From GYS-P2D sp964522505 (GTDB lineage Bacteria; Bacteroidota; Bacteroidia; Chitinophagales; Saprospiraceae): DNA of 64,000 nt. Position 1 is the stretch's first letter, and each line of letters starts with the position of its first letter. The notes under the pieces were generated by a model that did no database searches, was not told the DNA's origin, and saw nothing but the letters and a program-made list of their open reading frames with translations. A program made the translations under genes and the position numbers. Below, one piece after another: positions 1-9,150 of the stretch. The stretch covers positions 1-64,000 of the forward strand of contig CAZFWJ010000011.1 of assembly GCA_964522505.1 (NCBI GenBank), given 5' to 3'.

Positions 1-55
1 ACTATAAGTTCCATTTTATAATTTGTTTTTATAATTCTTGTTTATTAAAAAATAT

Positions 56-1654
56 CTAAGCCACTTCAAGGTAAGATTCCAACATTTTAGTTGGTGAGAC
101 CTTCATTCCTTTGTTAATAGGATCTATTACTTTAAGCTGGATGTCAGCGGTCTTGGCATGTATAGCAAACTCTGCAATGATCTCAAGTACGTCTGGATCG
201 ATATGCACAGATTTAGAGGCATCAACGATTACTTTTGAACCATCTGGAATCGTAGCAAGGGCTCGCTGAATGTTTGCTTTATTCAAGAAGCTCACTTCCT
301 CCGATAATGCCAACCTGATCTCACTATTAGGATCTGTATGATCTTCCAGTTCAAAATGGAATGGCACCTTATAGTTGTTATGTAATAAATATAAGATAGC
401 CACTGCCAATCCGATACCGATACCAATCAATAGGTCAGTAAAGACGATACCTAATATCGTCGCCATAAATGGCACGAATGAGCTCCATCCTAGATTGAAC
501 ATCTTCTTGAACTTAGATGGTCGAGCCAACTTATATCCCACCAAGAATAGGATTGCAGCCAAACTCGCCAACGGAATCAAATTAAGTACCGCAGGAATCA
601 ACATCGCACAGAACAAGAGTATAAATCCATGTAAGATCGCAGACATCTTAGTCTGTCCACCTGATTGTATATTGACCGAGCTGCGCACAATTACCTGCGT
701 AACTGGCAAACCTCCTATGAGTCCTGAGACTACGTTTCCAACTCCTTGAGCTTTCAACTCAAGATTAGCTGGGGAGACTCGCTTCTGAGGATCAAGTTTA
801 TCAGTAGCCTCTAAGCATAATAAAGTCTCTAAACTCGCGACCACAGCAATCGTAATACCTGTAATCCACACCTGTGGATTGGAAATATGGCTGAAATCTG
901 GAAAGGTAAACAAGCCTACAAACTCAGAGAAATTAGCTGCAACTGGAATCGACACGATCTGTTCCATAGCGAGCGCATAAGATGTATTTCTAAATGCTAT
1001 ATTGAGAATGATCCCTAAGGCCACAACCACCAAAGGACCCTGAATTAATTGGAAGATCTTGATGCGCTTCATGAAACCTTGCTCCCATAAGATCAAAATT
1101 ACTAGGGATAGCGCGGTTATTATGATTGCTCCCGGACTGACGTAGTCCAGCATATGACCAAGCTCAGAAAAGGTATTATGTCCGTCAGGGTTATTAAATG
1201 CTAAACTGCCTTCATAATCTTTATCATATCCAAAAGCATGAGGTATCTGTTTCAAGAAAATGATAATTCCGATACCTGATAACATCCCGTTGATTACTGA
1301 GGATGGGAAATAATATCCGATAATACCCGCTTGTAAAAAACCAAGAATGAGCTGAAATACGCCACCAATCACTACAGCGACTAGGAATATTTCAAAGGCT
1401 CCTAATTGATCAATAGCGGTCAATACGATTACTGCCAAACCAGCAGCTGGACCACTTACGCCTAGTGGCGACCCACTGAGAGCACCGACTATTATTCCGC
1501 CGACTATCCCGGCAATAATACCTGAAAATAATGGCGCTCCAGATGCCAGCGCAATACCCAAACAAAGCGGTACCGCAACTAAAAAGACAATGATACTGGC
1601 AGGAAAATCTTTCTTTAAACTACCAAATGGATTAGAGGATACATTGTTATCCAT
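56..1654 (-). CDS. SulP-family inorganic anion transporter
   Basis: A secondary transporter of the SulP/SLC26 family, which carries sulfate, bicarbonate or other anions across the inner membrane. The 532-residue chain has the family layout: a short cytoplasmic N-terminus, a long run of hydrophobic helices (about residues 20-420) with an early proline/glycine-rich segment (VPLCLGIALASGAPL), and a C-terminal STAS-like domain (about 440-532). I place the start at the ATG at 1654, because the preceding in-frame TTG adds only one codon. The length is normal for bacterial SulP proteins. Substrate cannot be read from sequence; bicarbonate or sulfate are the usual candidates. No carbonic anhydrase or sulfate assimilation gene is adjacent, so context does not decide. 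Confidence 0.93.
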   Translation of the reverse strand: MDNNVSSNPFGSLKKDFPASIIVFLVAVPLCLGIALASGAPLFSGIIAGIVGGIIVGALSGSPLGVSGPAAGLAVIVLTAIDQLGAFEIFLVAVVIGGVFQLILGFLQAGIIGYYFPSSVINGMLSGIGIIIFLKQIPHAFGYDKDYEGSLAFNNPDGHNTFSELGHMLDYVSPGAIIITALSLVILILWEQGFMKRIKIFQLIQGPLVVVALGIILNIAFRNTSYALAMEQIVSIPVAANFSEFVGLFTFPDFSHISNPQVWITGITIAVVASLETLLCLEATDKLDPQKRVSPANLELKAQGVGNVVSGLIGGLPVTQVIVRSSVNIQSGGQTKMSAILHGFILLFCAMLIPAVLNLIPLASLAAILFLVGYKLARPSKFKKMFNLGWSSFVPFMATILGIVFTDLLIGIGIGLAVAILYLLHNNYKVPFHFELEDHTDPNSEIRLALSEEVSFLNKANIQRALATIPDGSKVIVDASKSVHIDPDVLEIIAEFAIHAKTADIQLKVIDPINKGMKVSPTKMLESYLEVA

Positions 1655-1720
1655 CAATAAAATATTTTAATATGTACAAAATAGGATTGGTTGATTGGAA
1701 TATGTAATACTGGGTGAAGA

Positions 1721-2011
1721 TCAGTATTCTGGAGGGGGATCATTTAATTCGAAAAAGTCATTTTCCGAAAGTTTGAAGGAATCCATATTAGAAAGATTAC
1801 TGAAGTCAGTGCTTGCGAGGTCGGCCAGACTTGGCACTGAGTAATTATTCCGTCTTTTGTTTTCTTCTTTTTCAGAGTCTTTTTCCTTCTCAGACTCTTT
1901 TTCAGCTTCACTGAGCTCTACATTAATATCAGCCACAAGATCTATATAGATCGGCAGGGTCATCTCAAATAAGAAGAAAGCAACCAATATGTAGAGCCAA
2001 TATCCCTTCAT
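1721..2011 (-). CDS. Small single-pass membrane protein with charged segment
   Basis: A 96-residue protein of unknown function. Residues 1-22 form one hydrophobic segment (signal anchor or signal peptide). It is followed by a highly charged Glu/Lys/Ser stretch (repeats of the type SEKEK), and the C-terminal half is acidic and Ser/Asn-rich, ending in a proline-rich tail. This is the look of a periplasmic or membrane-anchored low-complexity protein. The start is the ATG at 2011; a TTG one codon earlier is also possible. It lies 66 bp upstream of the SulP gene on the same strand and could be co-transcribed with it. No family is recognised. Confidence 0.6.
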   Translation of the reverse strand: MKGYWLYILVAFFLFEMTLPIYIDLVADINVELSEAEKESEKEKDSEKEENKRRNNYSVPSLADLASTDFSNLSNMDSFKLSENDFFELNDPPPEY

Positions 2012-2154
2012 CAATTTTATACCTCAACTAGGCTTGAAAGTAAAGTACTAAGAACGCGCCATTTACTATTTAGTTCTAATAGAAACACTAAAAAGTCGTT
2101 ATTTCACACGATGTCAATCTCCTGACAATCCCGTTTTTGTCACATCTCAACTGC

Positions 2155-4011
2155 TTATTCAGTCTGCACTATCCCCAGATCGTGACCCGTAACGTCGAGA
2201 TCTAACTGACGCAATAAGAAGCTTGCATTAAACGTATTGCAGATCCCCTCCTTCAGCTTATAGTCAAAGTCTAGCTCTCCATCTCGTAGCGCTATATCGA
2301 AGAAGAAGTTTTGAATGTGATCGGGCTCAGTATTTTCGAGTTCCGCCAATTGGATATCATGTGTAGCAATCATGGTATAGCTGCGATGCTCAAGAAGTTT
2401 CTTGGTGATGGCGATCGAGCCTGTAAGCTTGTCGACCGAGTTAGTTCCTCGCAACATCTCATCGATTAGAACCAAGCTATCTCCTTCTTGCTTGACATGA
2501 TCCAAGATCATCGCTACCCTATTCAGTTCAGCTTTAAATGTGCTTGTACTCTCTTCCAGATCATCCTTAATCCTCATATAGGTGAGCAACTCAACAGGGC
2601 TAATACTCAGTGCCGCTCCAGCAATCCGAGTGCCGGCATAGGCTAATAACATGTTACATCCAATAGTTCGTAGAAAGGTGCTCTTCCCTGCCATGTTGGA
2701 TCCCGTGATGATGGTGATGTGGTCAGCATCGCTGATAGTGATGCTATTCGCAATGCTATGCTTATGGACCAGCAATGGATGATGCACATCTTGAGCTTCT
2801 ATCTTGAAACCGCCGGAGTCTCCTATCACACCATAGGCAAACTGCTTGTGGTGATAGGCCCATGTAGCCAAACTCATCAGCCCCTCAACTCGACCGATCA
2901 ACTGAAAGGTCTCATCAATTGATTCACTATGGTCATCCTTCCATTTGGCTAACATTTTCAAAACACGCAGATCCCAAAGCAACACAATATTGAGTACTAC
3001 TCCCACGAGCATATTAAGTCGATAGTCCAAAAAGTCGATGATACGCTTAAGCCTAGACAGGGAGGCCACAGCACCAGATTGCTCTGCTGACCTTAGCGGT
3101 TCCAACAATTCGTTGATATAGCTTGATTGATAGTCTCGCTTGAATATATGCTGTAAGGCTTTATCTATTGGTCCAAGAGAGCGCAGTGCTGCAGAGATGT
3201 CACCTTGAATACTATTTACCCGCTTGGCATAGTACATCCCTGTCAACAAGGTAAAACCAGCCAACCATAACGCCAGTCGCTGCGCCCAATCAGGATAGAA
3301 AAAATATCCTACAGCAAGTCCCACCCATATAAAAGGTAAAAGTAGGGTCCCGAATGCTGGTATTGGGCTCTTTAAAAAACTTAGATCCTGTGACAGTAGG
3401 CCGTTGATATCTTGTACAGGATCCGTAGTGACGTCATCTTCTGTTGCATAAAGCCTAAATGCCAACTCCTGGCACCAATCAGGATCACCTTCCAATTCTT
3501 TTACTGCTTCTTGTCGCTGAGACATAAGTTGGGTTGAGTCAAGTTGCAACAACCACTGAGCAAGATTTTGCCCTCCATGATAGGTCTTCGTACGGTTGAT
3601 CTGATGATACATCGATCGATCACCAAGCACATCGAGGTCATGTGCATATGGATGACGCTTGACATGATATCGCTCGCCATCGTGATAACTGTTAGCACCA
3701 CCCTCTAAGATGGCGAGTTCATTACTATTGATATCTCGCAGTATCTGTGCCTTCTTCTGCAATCCGTCACTGCGCAGATGACGCACGACAACAAAGAGAA
3801 AAAATATAATCGCAGCGATAATCCATGCTACGACGATATAGAGTGTTGAGGCCCTAAGAAAGTAGATACCAACGATCATCACCAGCAGGATTGCTAAACG
3901 CATAAAGCTCAACCGTATTGATGCAGATCGATAATCGTCTGCTAAGGAGGAATACTTCTGGATGCGGTTCTGGTAATACTCCAGCTCAGTCTGATAGGTA
4001 GGTACGGGCAT
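2155..4011 (-). CDS. Membrane-anchored MutS-family ATPase (MutS domain V only)
   Basis: The C-terminal half carries the MutS/ABC-type ATPase: Walker A TGSNMAGKSTFLRT, Walker B SLVLIDEMLRGTN, and the downstream His of the H-loop in MIATHDIQLAEL. The mismatch-recognition and connector domains of canonical MutS are absent. Instead the N-terminus has a predicted coiled segment (1-30), two transmembrane helices (about 34-75) and further hydrophobic helices near 215-260, followed by a lever-like helical region. This architecture (about 600 residues, two N-terminal helices plus MutS domain V) recurs in Bacteroidota and is usually annotated 'DNA mismatch repair protein MutS'. A role in mismatch repair is doubtful because the protein is membrane-bound; its true function is unknown. 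The start ATG at 4011 is well supported by the length. Confidence 0.9.
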   Translation of the reverse strand: MPVPTYQTELEYYQNRIQKYSSLADDYRSASIRLSFMRLAILLVMIVGIYFLRASTLYIVVAWIIAAIIFFLFVVVRHLRSDGLQKKAQILRDINSNELAILEGGANSYHDGERYHVKRHPYAHDLDVLGDRSMYHQINRTKTYHGGQNLAQWLLQLDSTQLMSQRQEAVKELEGDPDWCQELAFRLYATEDDVTTDPVQDINGLLSQDLSFLKSPIPAFGTLLLPFIWVGLAVGYFFYPDWAQRLALWLAGFTLLTGMYYAKRVNSIQGDISAALRSLGPIDKALQHIFKRDYQSSYINELLEPLRSAEQSGAVASLSRLKRIIDFLDYRLNMLVGVVLNIVLLWDLRVLKMLAKWKDDHSESIDETFQLIGRVEGLMSLATWAYHHKQFAYGVIGDSGGFKIEAQDVHHPLLVHKHSIANSITISDADHITIITGSNMAGKSTFLRTIGCNMLLAYAGTRIAGAALSISPVELLTYMRIKDDLEESTSTFKAELNRVAMILDHVKQEGDSLVLIDEMLRGTNSVDKLTGSIAITKKLLEHRSYTMIATHDIQLAELENTEPDHIQNFFFDIALRDGELDFDYKLKEGICNTFNASFLLRQLDLDVTGHDLGIVQTE

Positions 4012-4043
4012 AGGTGCTGCAAGATATAGCGATAGCGTAACAT

Positions 4044-4069
4044 CTTATAGTTCTAAGAGACTCTATAAG
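4044..4069. other. Short inverted repeat between two minus-strand genes
   Basis: Seven-base arms CTTATAG and CTATAAG at 4044-4050 and 4063-4069 enclose a 12-base spacer. It sits between the end of the FG-GAP gene and the start of the MutS-like gene. There is no T-run on either side, so it is not a convincing intrinsic terminator. It may be an attenuating hairpin or chance. Confidence 0.25.
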
Positions 4070-4070
4070 A

Positions 4071-5273
4071 CTAATCACTGTGGCTTAAGAACAATTTATC
4101 TGGCCCTCTAAAACAGGCCAAAAATATGTCTGGCTTTTGGTCTCCATTGAAATCGGCGACTTCGATATCGACAATAATAGCTCCTATAGGGGTGATAAAG
4201 TTGGAAGTTTCTTCTTTAAAATTGCCTTTACCATCATTAATACCAATTGTAAGCCCATCTAATTTACCTATTAACAAATCCTGGTCGCCATCCTGATCTA
4301 TATCGTAAAAATCCGCATCAAGAGTACCTATTATAGAGTCAAGTTTACTGATACTTTCTGATCGCTCGACAAATTTGCCATCCTGATTTATGAGCAATCT
4401 TTGTATGGCTTGTTTGGGTGTAAACATTTGAATATTGGCAAAATAGATATCCAAATCACCATCACCATCGATATCTGCAAAATCAGCTTCACGAGTTTCT
4501 TCTGATATACCATCAAAAAATACCTCAGCTGTGATGTCTTTGAAAAATCCATTCCCGTCATTTTCAAGAAGTCTATTGTCGTCTTCATTTCCAATGAGTA
4601 AATCGAGATCGCCGTCATTGTCATAATCACCTATTTCAATATCTTGAGTAACATCAGAAAGCAGAGGTAATCTTTCTGTTGTCTCATCAAGTAGAACTCC
4701 CTGATTATTCCTCAGGTAATTGTTCTGTCCATTATTACCCACTATAAAATCCATCCAACCGTCGTTATCAAAATCTCCTTTCATTAGGGCATTTGAAACA
4801 TTATCAACGGGAAATTGACCTGAAGAATCTATAAAGGAACCGTCATCTTTTTGAAAGTAGAGCTCGTTAGTCTTATCATCTTCCGTGACGAATAAGAGAT
4901 CTAACAGACCATCTTTATTAAGATCTACTATCATCACATCCTCCGAATCATGATAAGGGTAATAGGGATACGGCTTAGAAGCCTTTTTAGCTATCTTGTC
5001 AGGTATTCTGTCTGATCCATTTATAAATTGACCATTACCATCATTCATTAGAATGACATTTTTATGAAACTCAATGGCGACCACGATATCCAAATCGCCA
5101 TCCTGATCAATATCGGCTACACTGGCATCCATTGAATTCAATGGATTTTGTAAAATCTCAGGTATATGGGTAAGCGAAACATCATTGAGTTCTTGTCCAA
5201 ATGACTTACAAAAAAACATCCCCAATGCCACTACTAAAATTGTCTTTCTCAAAGGTGATCCGTTTATACTCAA
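4071..5273 (-). CDS. Secreted FG-GAP/VCBS repeat protein, seven-bladed propeller
   Basis: An exported protein built from about seven FG-GAP repeats, each with a calcium-binding Asp-rich loop of the DxDxDGDxD type: DIDQDGDLDIVVA, DLNKDGLLDLLFV, DFDNDGWMDFIVG, DYDNDGDLDLLIG, DIDGDGDLDIYFA, DIDQDGDQDLLIG and the degenerate DFNGDQKPDIFLA. Seven copies fit an integrin-alpha-like seven-bladed beta propeller. A hydrophobic signal peptide (about residues 8-26, ending SFGQ) precedes it. No ATG is available: the frame starts at a TTG at 5273, and a second TTG at 5252 would give a more compact signal peptide. No C-terminal sorting domain is visible. Binding partner is unknown; members of this fold bind proteins or glycans at the cell surface. 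Confidence 0.85.
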   Translation of the reverse strand: MSINGSPLRKTILVVALGMFFCKSFGQELNDVSLTHIPEILQNPLNSMDASVADIDQDGDLDIVVAIEFHKNVILMNDGNGQFINGSDRIPDKIAKKASKPYPYYPYHDSEDVMIVDLNKDGLLDLLFVTEDDKTNELYFQKDDGSFIDSSGQFPVDNVSNALMKGDFDNDGWMDFIVGNNGQNNYLRNNQGVLLDETTERLPLLSDVTQDIEIGDYDNDGDLDLLIGNEDDNRLLENDGNGFFKDITAEVFFDGISEETREADFADIDGDGDLDIYFANIQMFTPKQAIQRLLINQDGKFVERSESISKLDSIIGTLDADFYDIDQDGDQDLLIGKLDGLTIGINDGKGNFKEETSNFITPIGAIIVDIEVADFNGDQKPDIFLACFRGPDKLFLSHSD

Positions 5274-5688
5274 AGCAATAGGATTTAAAAATTCGACAGG
5301 CGATAATTATCGCAAAAATAAAGTTAATATCCATGGTTATAAATCAATCAACCTTCAGAATGGTTGACTCAACTTACCAGAGACTTTCTTAAGCCTATCA
5401 CTACACGCCAAATACTTAGCGGACCAACATGTCTCATTTAGCTAGTCGTATCATTAAAAACAAGGTCATTAATGATGCGATTCCTTTTATTTAAAATCAA
5501 GGTTTTATAATAGTTAGTAGTACCAATACTGATGACCACAAGACCTTTAAACAACAATTAATAAAACCATTTGGCCAAGTAGTAGTAAATCTAAATTCCA
5601 AGCAAATGATAATACAGAATAGAACCTTTTCATCTTTATCTTCTTCATTATTTATCATTAATATTTCATGATAAAATTTGAATTACCA
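5274..5688. other. Intergenic region between divergent genes
   Basis: About 400 bp between the FG-GAP gene (minus) and threonine synthase (plus), which must hold both promoters. A plus-strand frame from the ATG at 5429 is open to 5669 apart from a single TAA at 5492; its translation is not family-like and I regard it as chance or a very decayed gene. No palindrome or repeat stands out. Confidence 0.3.
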
Positions 5689-6846
5689 ATGAATTATTAT
5701 ACCCACTTAGAGTGCCATCATTGTGGTGAGATTTATGATAAATCAGAGTTACACACTTTTTGCAAAAAAGATAATCAACCTCTAGTAGCAAAATATAGTA
5801 CCACAGCATCATGGTCTAAAGAAAGCTTAGATCCCAAGCTGACGAATATGTGGCGCTACCATCAATTCTTGCCAGTTGAAAAAATTGAGAATCGAATAAC
5901 TCTGGAGGAGGGTAATACACCATTAATCACGCTGTCGAAGTTGGGATCTAAATTCGATCAAAACCAACTCTACCTCAAAGACGAGGCAGGAAATCCCACA
6001 GGATCGTTCAAGGCGAGAGGATTAAGTATGGCAGTGAGCAAAGCGAAGGAATTAGGAGTGAAAAAAATGTGCATACCAACGGCTGGAAATGCGGGAAGTG
6101 CCCTCAGTGCGTACTGTGCCAAAGCTGGTATAGAAACTCATGTCTTTATGCCAGAGGCGACACCTAGAGTGTTTCAATTGGACTGTGAAATCATGGGAGC
6201 CAATGTGGTAAAGGTAAAAGGCAATATATCCGATGCTGCAAAAATGATGCAACTCAAGAATGATGGAACCTGGTTTGACGTAACAACATTAAAAGAACCA
6301 TTCAGACTAGAAGGCAAAAAGACAATGGGCTATGAGATTGTTGAACAGTTAGACTGGAAGGCGCCGGATGTAATTATTTATCCGACTGGAGGAGGTACCG
6401 GGTTGATAGGAATTTGGAAAGCTCTGAAGGAGATGAAAACTCTAGGATGGATAGATGACTATTCGACCAGGATGGTAGCTGTACAAGGAACTGGATGTGA
6501 TCCAGTAATTACTTCATTTGAGAAAGGGTTAGACCACCTCACAGCGTATGAAAATCCCGAACAAACAATAGCAAATGGATTGAGAGTTCCTATGCCATTT
6601 GGTGATCGGATGATTATGAAGACACTCTATGAAAGTGATGGACGAGCCATCTCCATATCTGACGAAGCAATAAAAGAAGGATTATCAGAATTTGCAAAGA
6701 CGGAAGGCTTGTTTTTATCGCCAGAGGGGGCTGCAGTTTGGATGGGATATAAAAAACTGAAGGAAGAAAAATGGATCAAAGATGATGAGTCAGTAGTCCT
6801 GCTCAATACTGGTTCGGGCTATAAATATGTCGAAAATTTAGATTAG
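5689..6846 (+). CDS. thrC: Threonine synthase
   Basis: A PLP-dependent enzyme converting O-phosphohomoserine to threonine in the cytoplasm. The N-terminus has a rubredoxin-like zinc ribbon (CHHC, then a further Cys after HTF), followed by the fold-type II core: NPTGSFKARG contains the PLP-binding lysine, TAGNAGSALSAY the phosphate/cofactor-contacting Asn-Gly loop, and PTGGGTGLIGIW the glycine-rich PLP phosphate loop. With the ATG at 5689 the protein is 385 residues; an ATG at 5668 would add seven residues (MIKFELP) and cannot be excluded, since neither has a clear ribosome site. It stands alone, not with thrA or thrB. The serine/threonine deaminase at 16496 and this gene act on related substrates but are not linked. 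Confidence 0.9.
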   Translation: MNYYTHLECHHCGEIYDKSELHTFCKKDNQPLVAKYSTTASWSKESLDPKLTNMWRYHQFLPVEKIENRITLEEGNTPLITLSKLGSKFDQNQLYLKDEAGNPTGSFKARGLSMAVSKAKELGVKKMCIPTAGNAGSALSAYCAKAGIETHVFMPEATPRVFQLDCEIMGANVVKVKGNISDAAKMMQLKNDGTWFDVTTLKEPFRLEGKKTMGYEIVEQLDWKAPDVIIYPTGGGTGLIGIWKALKEMKTLGWIDDYSTRMVAVQGTGCDPVITSFEKGLDHLTAYENPEQTIANGLRVPMPFGDRMIMKTLYESDGRAISISDEAIKEGLSEFAKTEGLFLSPEGAAVWMGYKKLKEEKWIKDDESVVLLNTGSGYKYVENLD

Positions 6847-6893
6847 CACGATGGTCGCTTTGTTAGGTAGTCTATAAGGCCGTTATAATAATC

Positions 6894-6923
6894 TATATCA
6901 CTATAGGTGACTATAGTCATATA
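6894..6923. other. Long hairpin after threonine synthase
   Basis: Thirteen-base arms at 6894-6906 and 6911-6923 pair at 12 of 13 positions (one C:C mismatch) around a GTGA loop; the arms have an ACTATAG core. It begins 47 bp after the thrC stop. No T-run follows, so it is not a canonical terminator, but it could stabilise the mRNA 3' end or be a regulatory site. Confidence 0.45.
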
Positions 6924-7030
6924 TGAAGCTTAGGACTCAAGGGAATGACTATGGGCTGAATCTTGATCTCACTATGTAATCAGTTGGATATCTTAGTTGT
7001 ACCTTTTTCGATATATAAGAAGAGAGCGCA

Positions 7031-8353
7031 TCAAGCTACTCTCTTATCATCGAGTTTATTGGCATTCTTAGAGGCAGCAGAAGACAGCCGTGCTGCTTTA
7101 AAGGCATAATAGAAATACTTATGCATCGACTCGTGACTCATAAAATTGAGCCGAGCCTTGAACATCCACATCCGAAATGCCTTGTGAAGGACGAGCAGAT
7201 TCTCAACACTGCGTGACAAAGCAAATGGCCAGTCTTCTTGATATTCTGGGTGAGCAATTGGTTGAAGTTCATTCTTCTTGGCATCACTCACTCTAGTTAG
7301 TTCCATCCTGGCAATGCACGCAGCACTAAACACCTGCTGACAAAATAAGACAGGTTGCAGCGTGATCTTGTCTATGGTGAAAATCGGAGTTTCCCCCTCT
7401 CGAGAGAGACCATTAGCTGAACAATCTATGAATAGAGCCTTGCTTGCGTAGGGTACACTACCCTGTTGTAATTGTATCTCGCTCGGAGTGATCGATGTCA
7501 CTCGACCTTTTTCGATGATATTGCTGATACTTCGTAGCTGAACGACTTCTCGATCACTTACGGTTGCGCAGCGCCATTTCGTAGGGTGAGAGTTGTCATT
7601 TATTCTCATGATACCAGCAGTGTTCTCCATTTCCAAGAAGAAATCATTGATGTTCTTGGTACTCCTGAGCATATCCAATTGCTTCAATACCACTTTGGCA
7701 ACATTTCCCACTTGCAATTTTTCTCGATGGAAGACCCATGGCTGATTAGAACAGATCCAATGGATCTTCTCCTCAAGCACCCCATTATCGAGCAGGTATA
7801 GAACGGCATCCATCCCCGTCTTGCCATTGCCAATGATATAATATTGCTCCCATTTATCATATTCGTCCACTAAGTCATTAATGGGAATTAGTGGTACGCC
7901 ATCCTCTACTTTATACTTCGGTGCTTGTGTAGACGGCACCTGAACTTTCATATAGGTGGCATCGACTACTTTCTTGCGGATTTTGTAGGTCGTGATATCT
8001 TCTGGATTATCTAAAGGTGCCACCTTGCCATCTCCTAAATAATTATGCGCCGATAGAAATTCTACTCGACCACTCTTGGTCATCTTATCCAATACAGCCT
8101 GATAGTATTCTAAAATTTCAGTCTTTGAGGACAAGTCGGTTGTACCATTGCCCAGCACTCTCGAATTGACGCCATAAAATGCTGCCGGCTGATGGAGCCT
8201 CACAAAGGAGTATGCATTGACCCAATGTCCACCTGGTATGGACCTGCGATCTACTATGGATAATGTAGCACTTGAGTCCTGATGAAATATTTCATCAGCA
8301 AATGCCATTCCCATAGCTCCAGCACCAATAATGAGATAATCTGTTTCTTTCAT
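7031..8353 (-). CDS. FAD/NAD(P)-binding oxidoreductase (FMO-like)
   Basis: A 440-residue cytoplasmic flavoprotein. Near the N-terminus a dinucleotide-binding motif (YLIIGAGAMGMAFAD) is followed by an acidic/Arg segment (SIVDRRSIPGGHW), as in FAD-binding Rossmann folds. A second nucleotide-binding motif (YYIIGNGKTGMDAV, about residue 171) is where NAD(P)H would bind, and a third element (LFIDCSANGLS) lies near 310. The order FAD site, NADP site resembles flavin monooxygenases. It begins 23 bp after the upstream styrene-oxide-isomerase-like gene, so the two are almost certainly co-transcribed. Function is inferred only at the level of flavin oxidoreductase; an epoxidase or hydroxylase role is a hypothesis from the partner. 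It is not a close StyA match by eye. Confidence 0.75.
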   Translation of the reverse strand: MKETDYLIIGAGAMGMAFADEIFHQDSSATLSIVDRRSIPGGHWVNAYSFVRLHQPAAFYGVNSRVLGNGTTDLSSKTEILEYYQAVLDKMTKSGRVEFLSAHNYLGDGKVAPLDNPEDITTYKIRKKVVDATYMKVQVPSTQAPKYKVEDGVPLIPINDLVDEYDKWEQYYIIGNGKTGMDAVLYLLDNGVLEEKIHWICSNQPWVFHREKLQVGNVAKVVLKQLDMLRSTKNINDFFLEMENTAGIMRINDNSHPTKWRCATVSDREVVQLRSISNIIEKGRVTSITPSEIQLQQGSVPYASKALFIDCSANGLSREGETPIFTIDKITLQPVLFCQQVFSAACIARMELTRVSDAKKNELQPIAHPEYQEDWPFALSRSVENLLVLHKAFRMWMFKARLNFMSHESMHKYFYYAFKAARLSSAASKNANKLDDKRVA

Positions 8354-8376
8354 ACCACCGACAGAATTCTTGATAG

Positions 8377-8871
8377 CTAAGATAGTCTCATGGATCGATA
8401 ACTTCCGATGACAACAAGTACGACGACAATCAGTGCGGCGACGACTGCCGGATAAAAAGTGAAATATGCAAAGTGATTGATAAAAGGTCCGTCAGGCATG
8501 AGACCACGATTAGTCGTATAGGGTGCCGAGGAAAAGCCTAATGCATTGCCCCATACTTCGACCAGACCTGCTATTAACAATATCTTGGCCTCTCTCTTGG
8601 TCAGTTTTAATAAGGGCGCAATGGCCACTACTAATATGACTAACATCCCATGCATGATAGGTCCCAGATGCGCATTGCGCCAGAGCTCCTTCTGGTCTGG
8701 TACAGAGAGTTCTATGGGGGGCAGTGGCCACAGTTGTAGGTAATCTCCCAGGGCTATCAGCCAAGCAAACCCAGCAAAACTACCTATGAGAATTACGATA
8801 GCCGAGTTGAAAATCATTTTGGCTCGCTGCTTCTGAGTAAGTCCAGGATATGTGACATCAATAGAAGTCAT
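8377..8871 (-). CDS. Styrene-oxide-isomerase-like membrane protein
   Basis: A 164-residue integral membrane protein with four predicted helices (about 21-43, 68-90, 94-114, 133-157). The pattern WRNAHLGPIMHGMLVI (64-79) and the later VWGNALGF...TTNRGLM segment (106-125) resemble, as I recall it, styrene oxide isomerase StyC (RAHSGPALNGMMVI and SNVGFYLF...PNRGLTFG). StyC is a heme b membrane enzyme that rearranges epoxides to aldehydes; its heme-ligand His corresponds to H68 here, while the recalled StyC Asn six residues later is H74. The comparison is from memory, so family membership is likely but not proven. It is the first gene of a two-gene unit with the downstream flavoprotein. True substrate is unknown. 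Confidence 0.65.
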   Translation of the reverse strand: MTSIDVTYPGLTQKQRAKMIFNSAIVILIGSFAGFAWLIALGDYLQLWPLPPIELSVPDQKELWRNAHLGPIMHGMLVILVVAIAPLLKLTKREAKILLIAGLVEVWGNALGFSSAPYTTNRGLMPDGPFINHFAYFTFYPAVVAALIVVVLVVIGSYRSMRLS

Positions 8872-8940
8872 GATAGATCAGTTATAGCACACGAGGTAGT
8901 ATAGTTCATAGTTGTGAGGATTATTCGATTTGTAAATTAG

Positions 8941-9129
8941 TCAATTTACTTGCTGCAGCAGCTAACAAGTTTGCAAGATTCCATTGATGCATACAGAGAT
9001 TACTTCATTGGCAATACTTCACTCAAAGAGTATAAACTACAAAGGAGGTTGGCCAGAGTCATCTTCCAAGGTCCTATAAGCGTAATTGAGCATAAGGACG
9101 TTATTGAGCTTGAACGTGTATCTTACTAA
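8941..9129 (+). other. Short coding-like frame, possible small gene or fragment
   Basis: A 62-codon plus-strand frame between stop codons, with protein-like composition (segments such as DAYRDYFIGNTSLKEY and VIEHKDVIELERVSY). No ATG; a TTG at 8950 would give 59 residues. It ends 21 bp before the lipoprotein at 9151. It may be a small TTG-started gene or the 3' end of a decayed gene. No family is recognised. Confidence 0.35.
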
Positions 9130-9150
9130 TACTAATCATAAGTACTAACT

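Noticed and set aside
5429..5669. Plus-strand frame with one internal stop upstream of thrC
   Set aside because: Translation is not family-like and is rich in Ser/Ile runs expected from AT-rich DNA.
7031..8353. Styrene monooxygenase StyA
   Set aside because: The flavoprotein has a second nucleotide-binding motif and an FMO-like order that StyA lacks, so only a general oxidoreductase call is supported.
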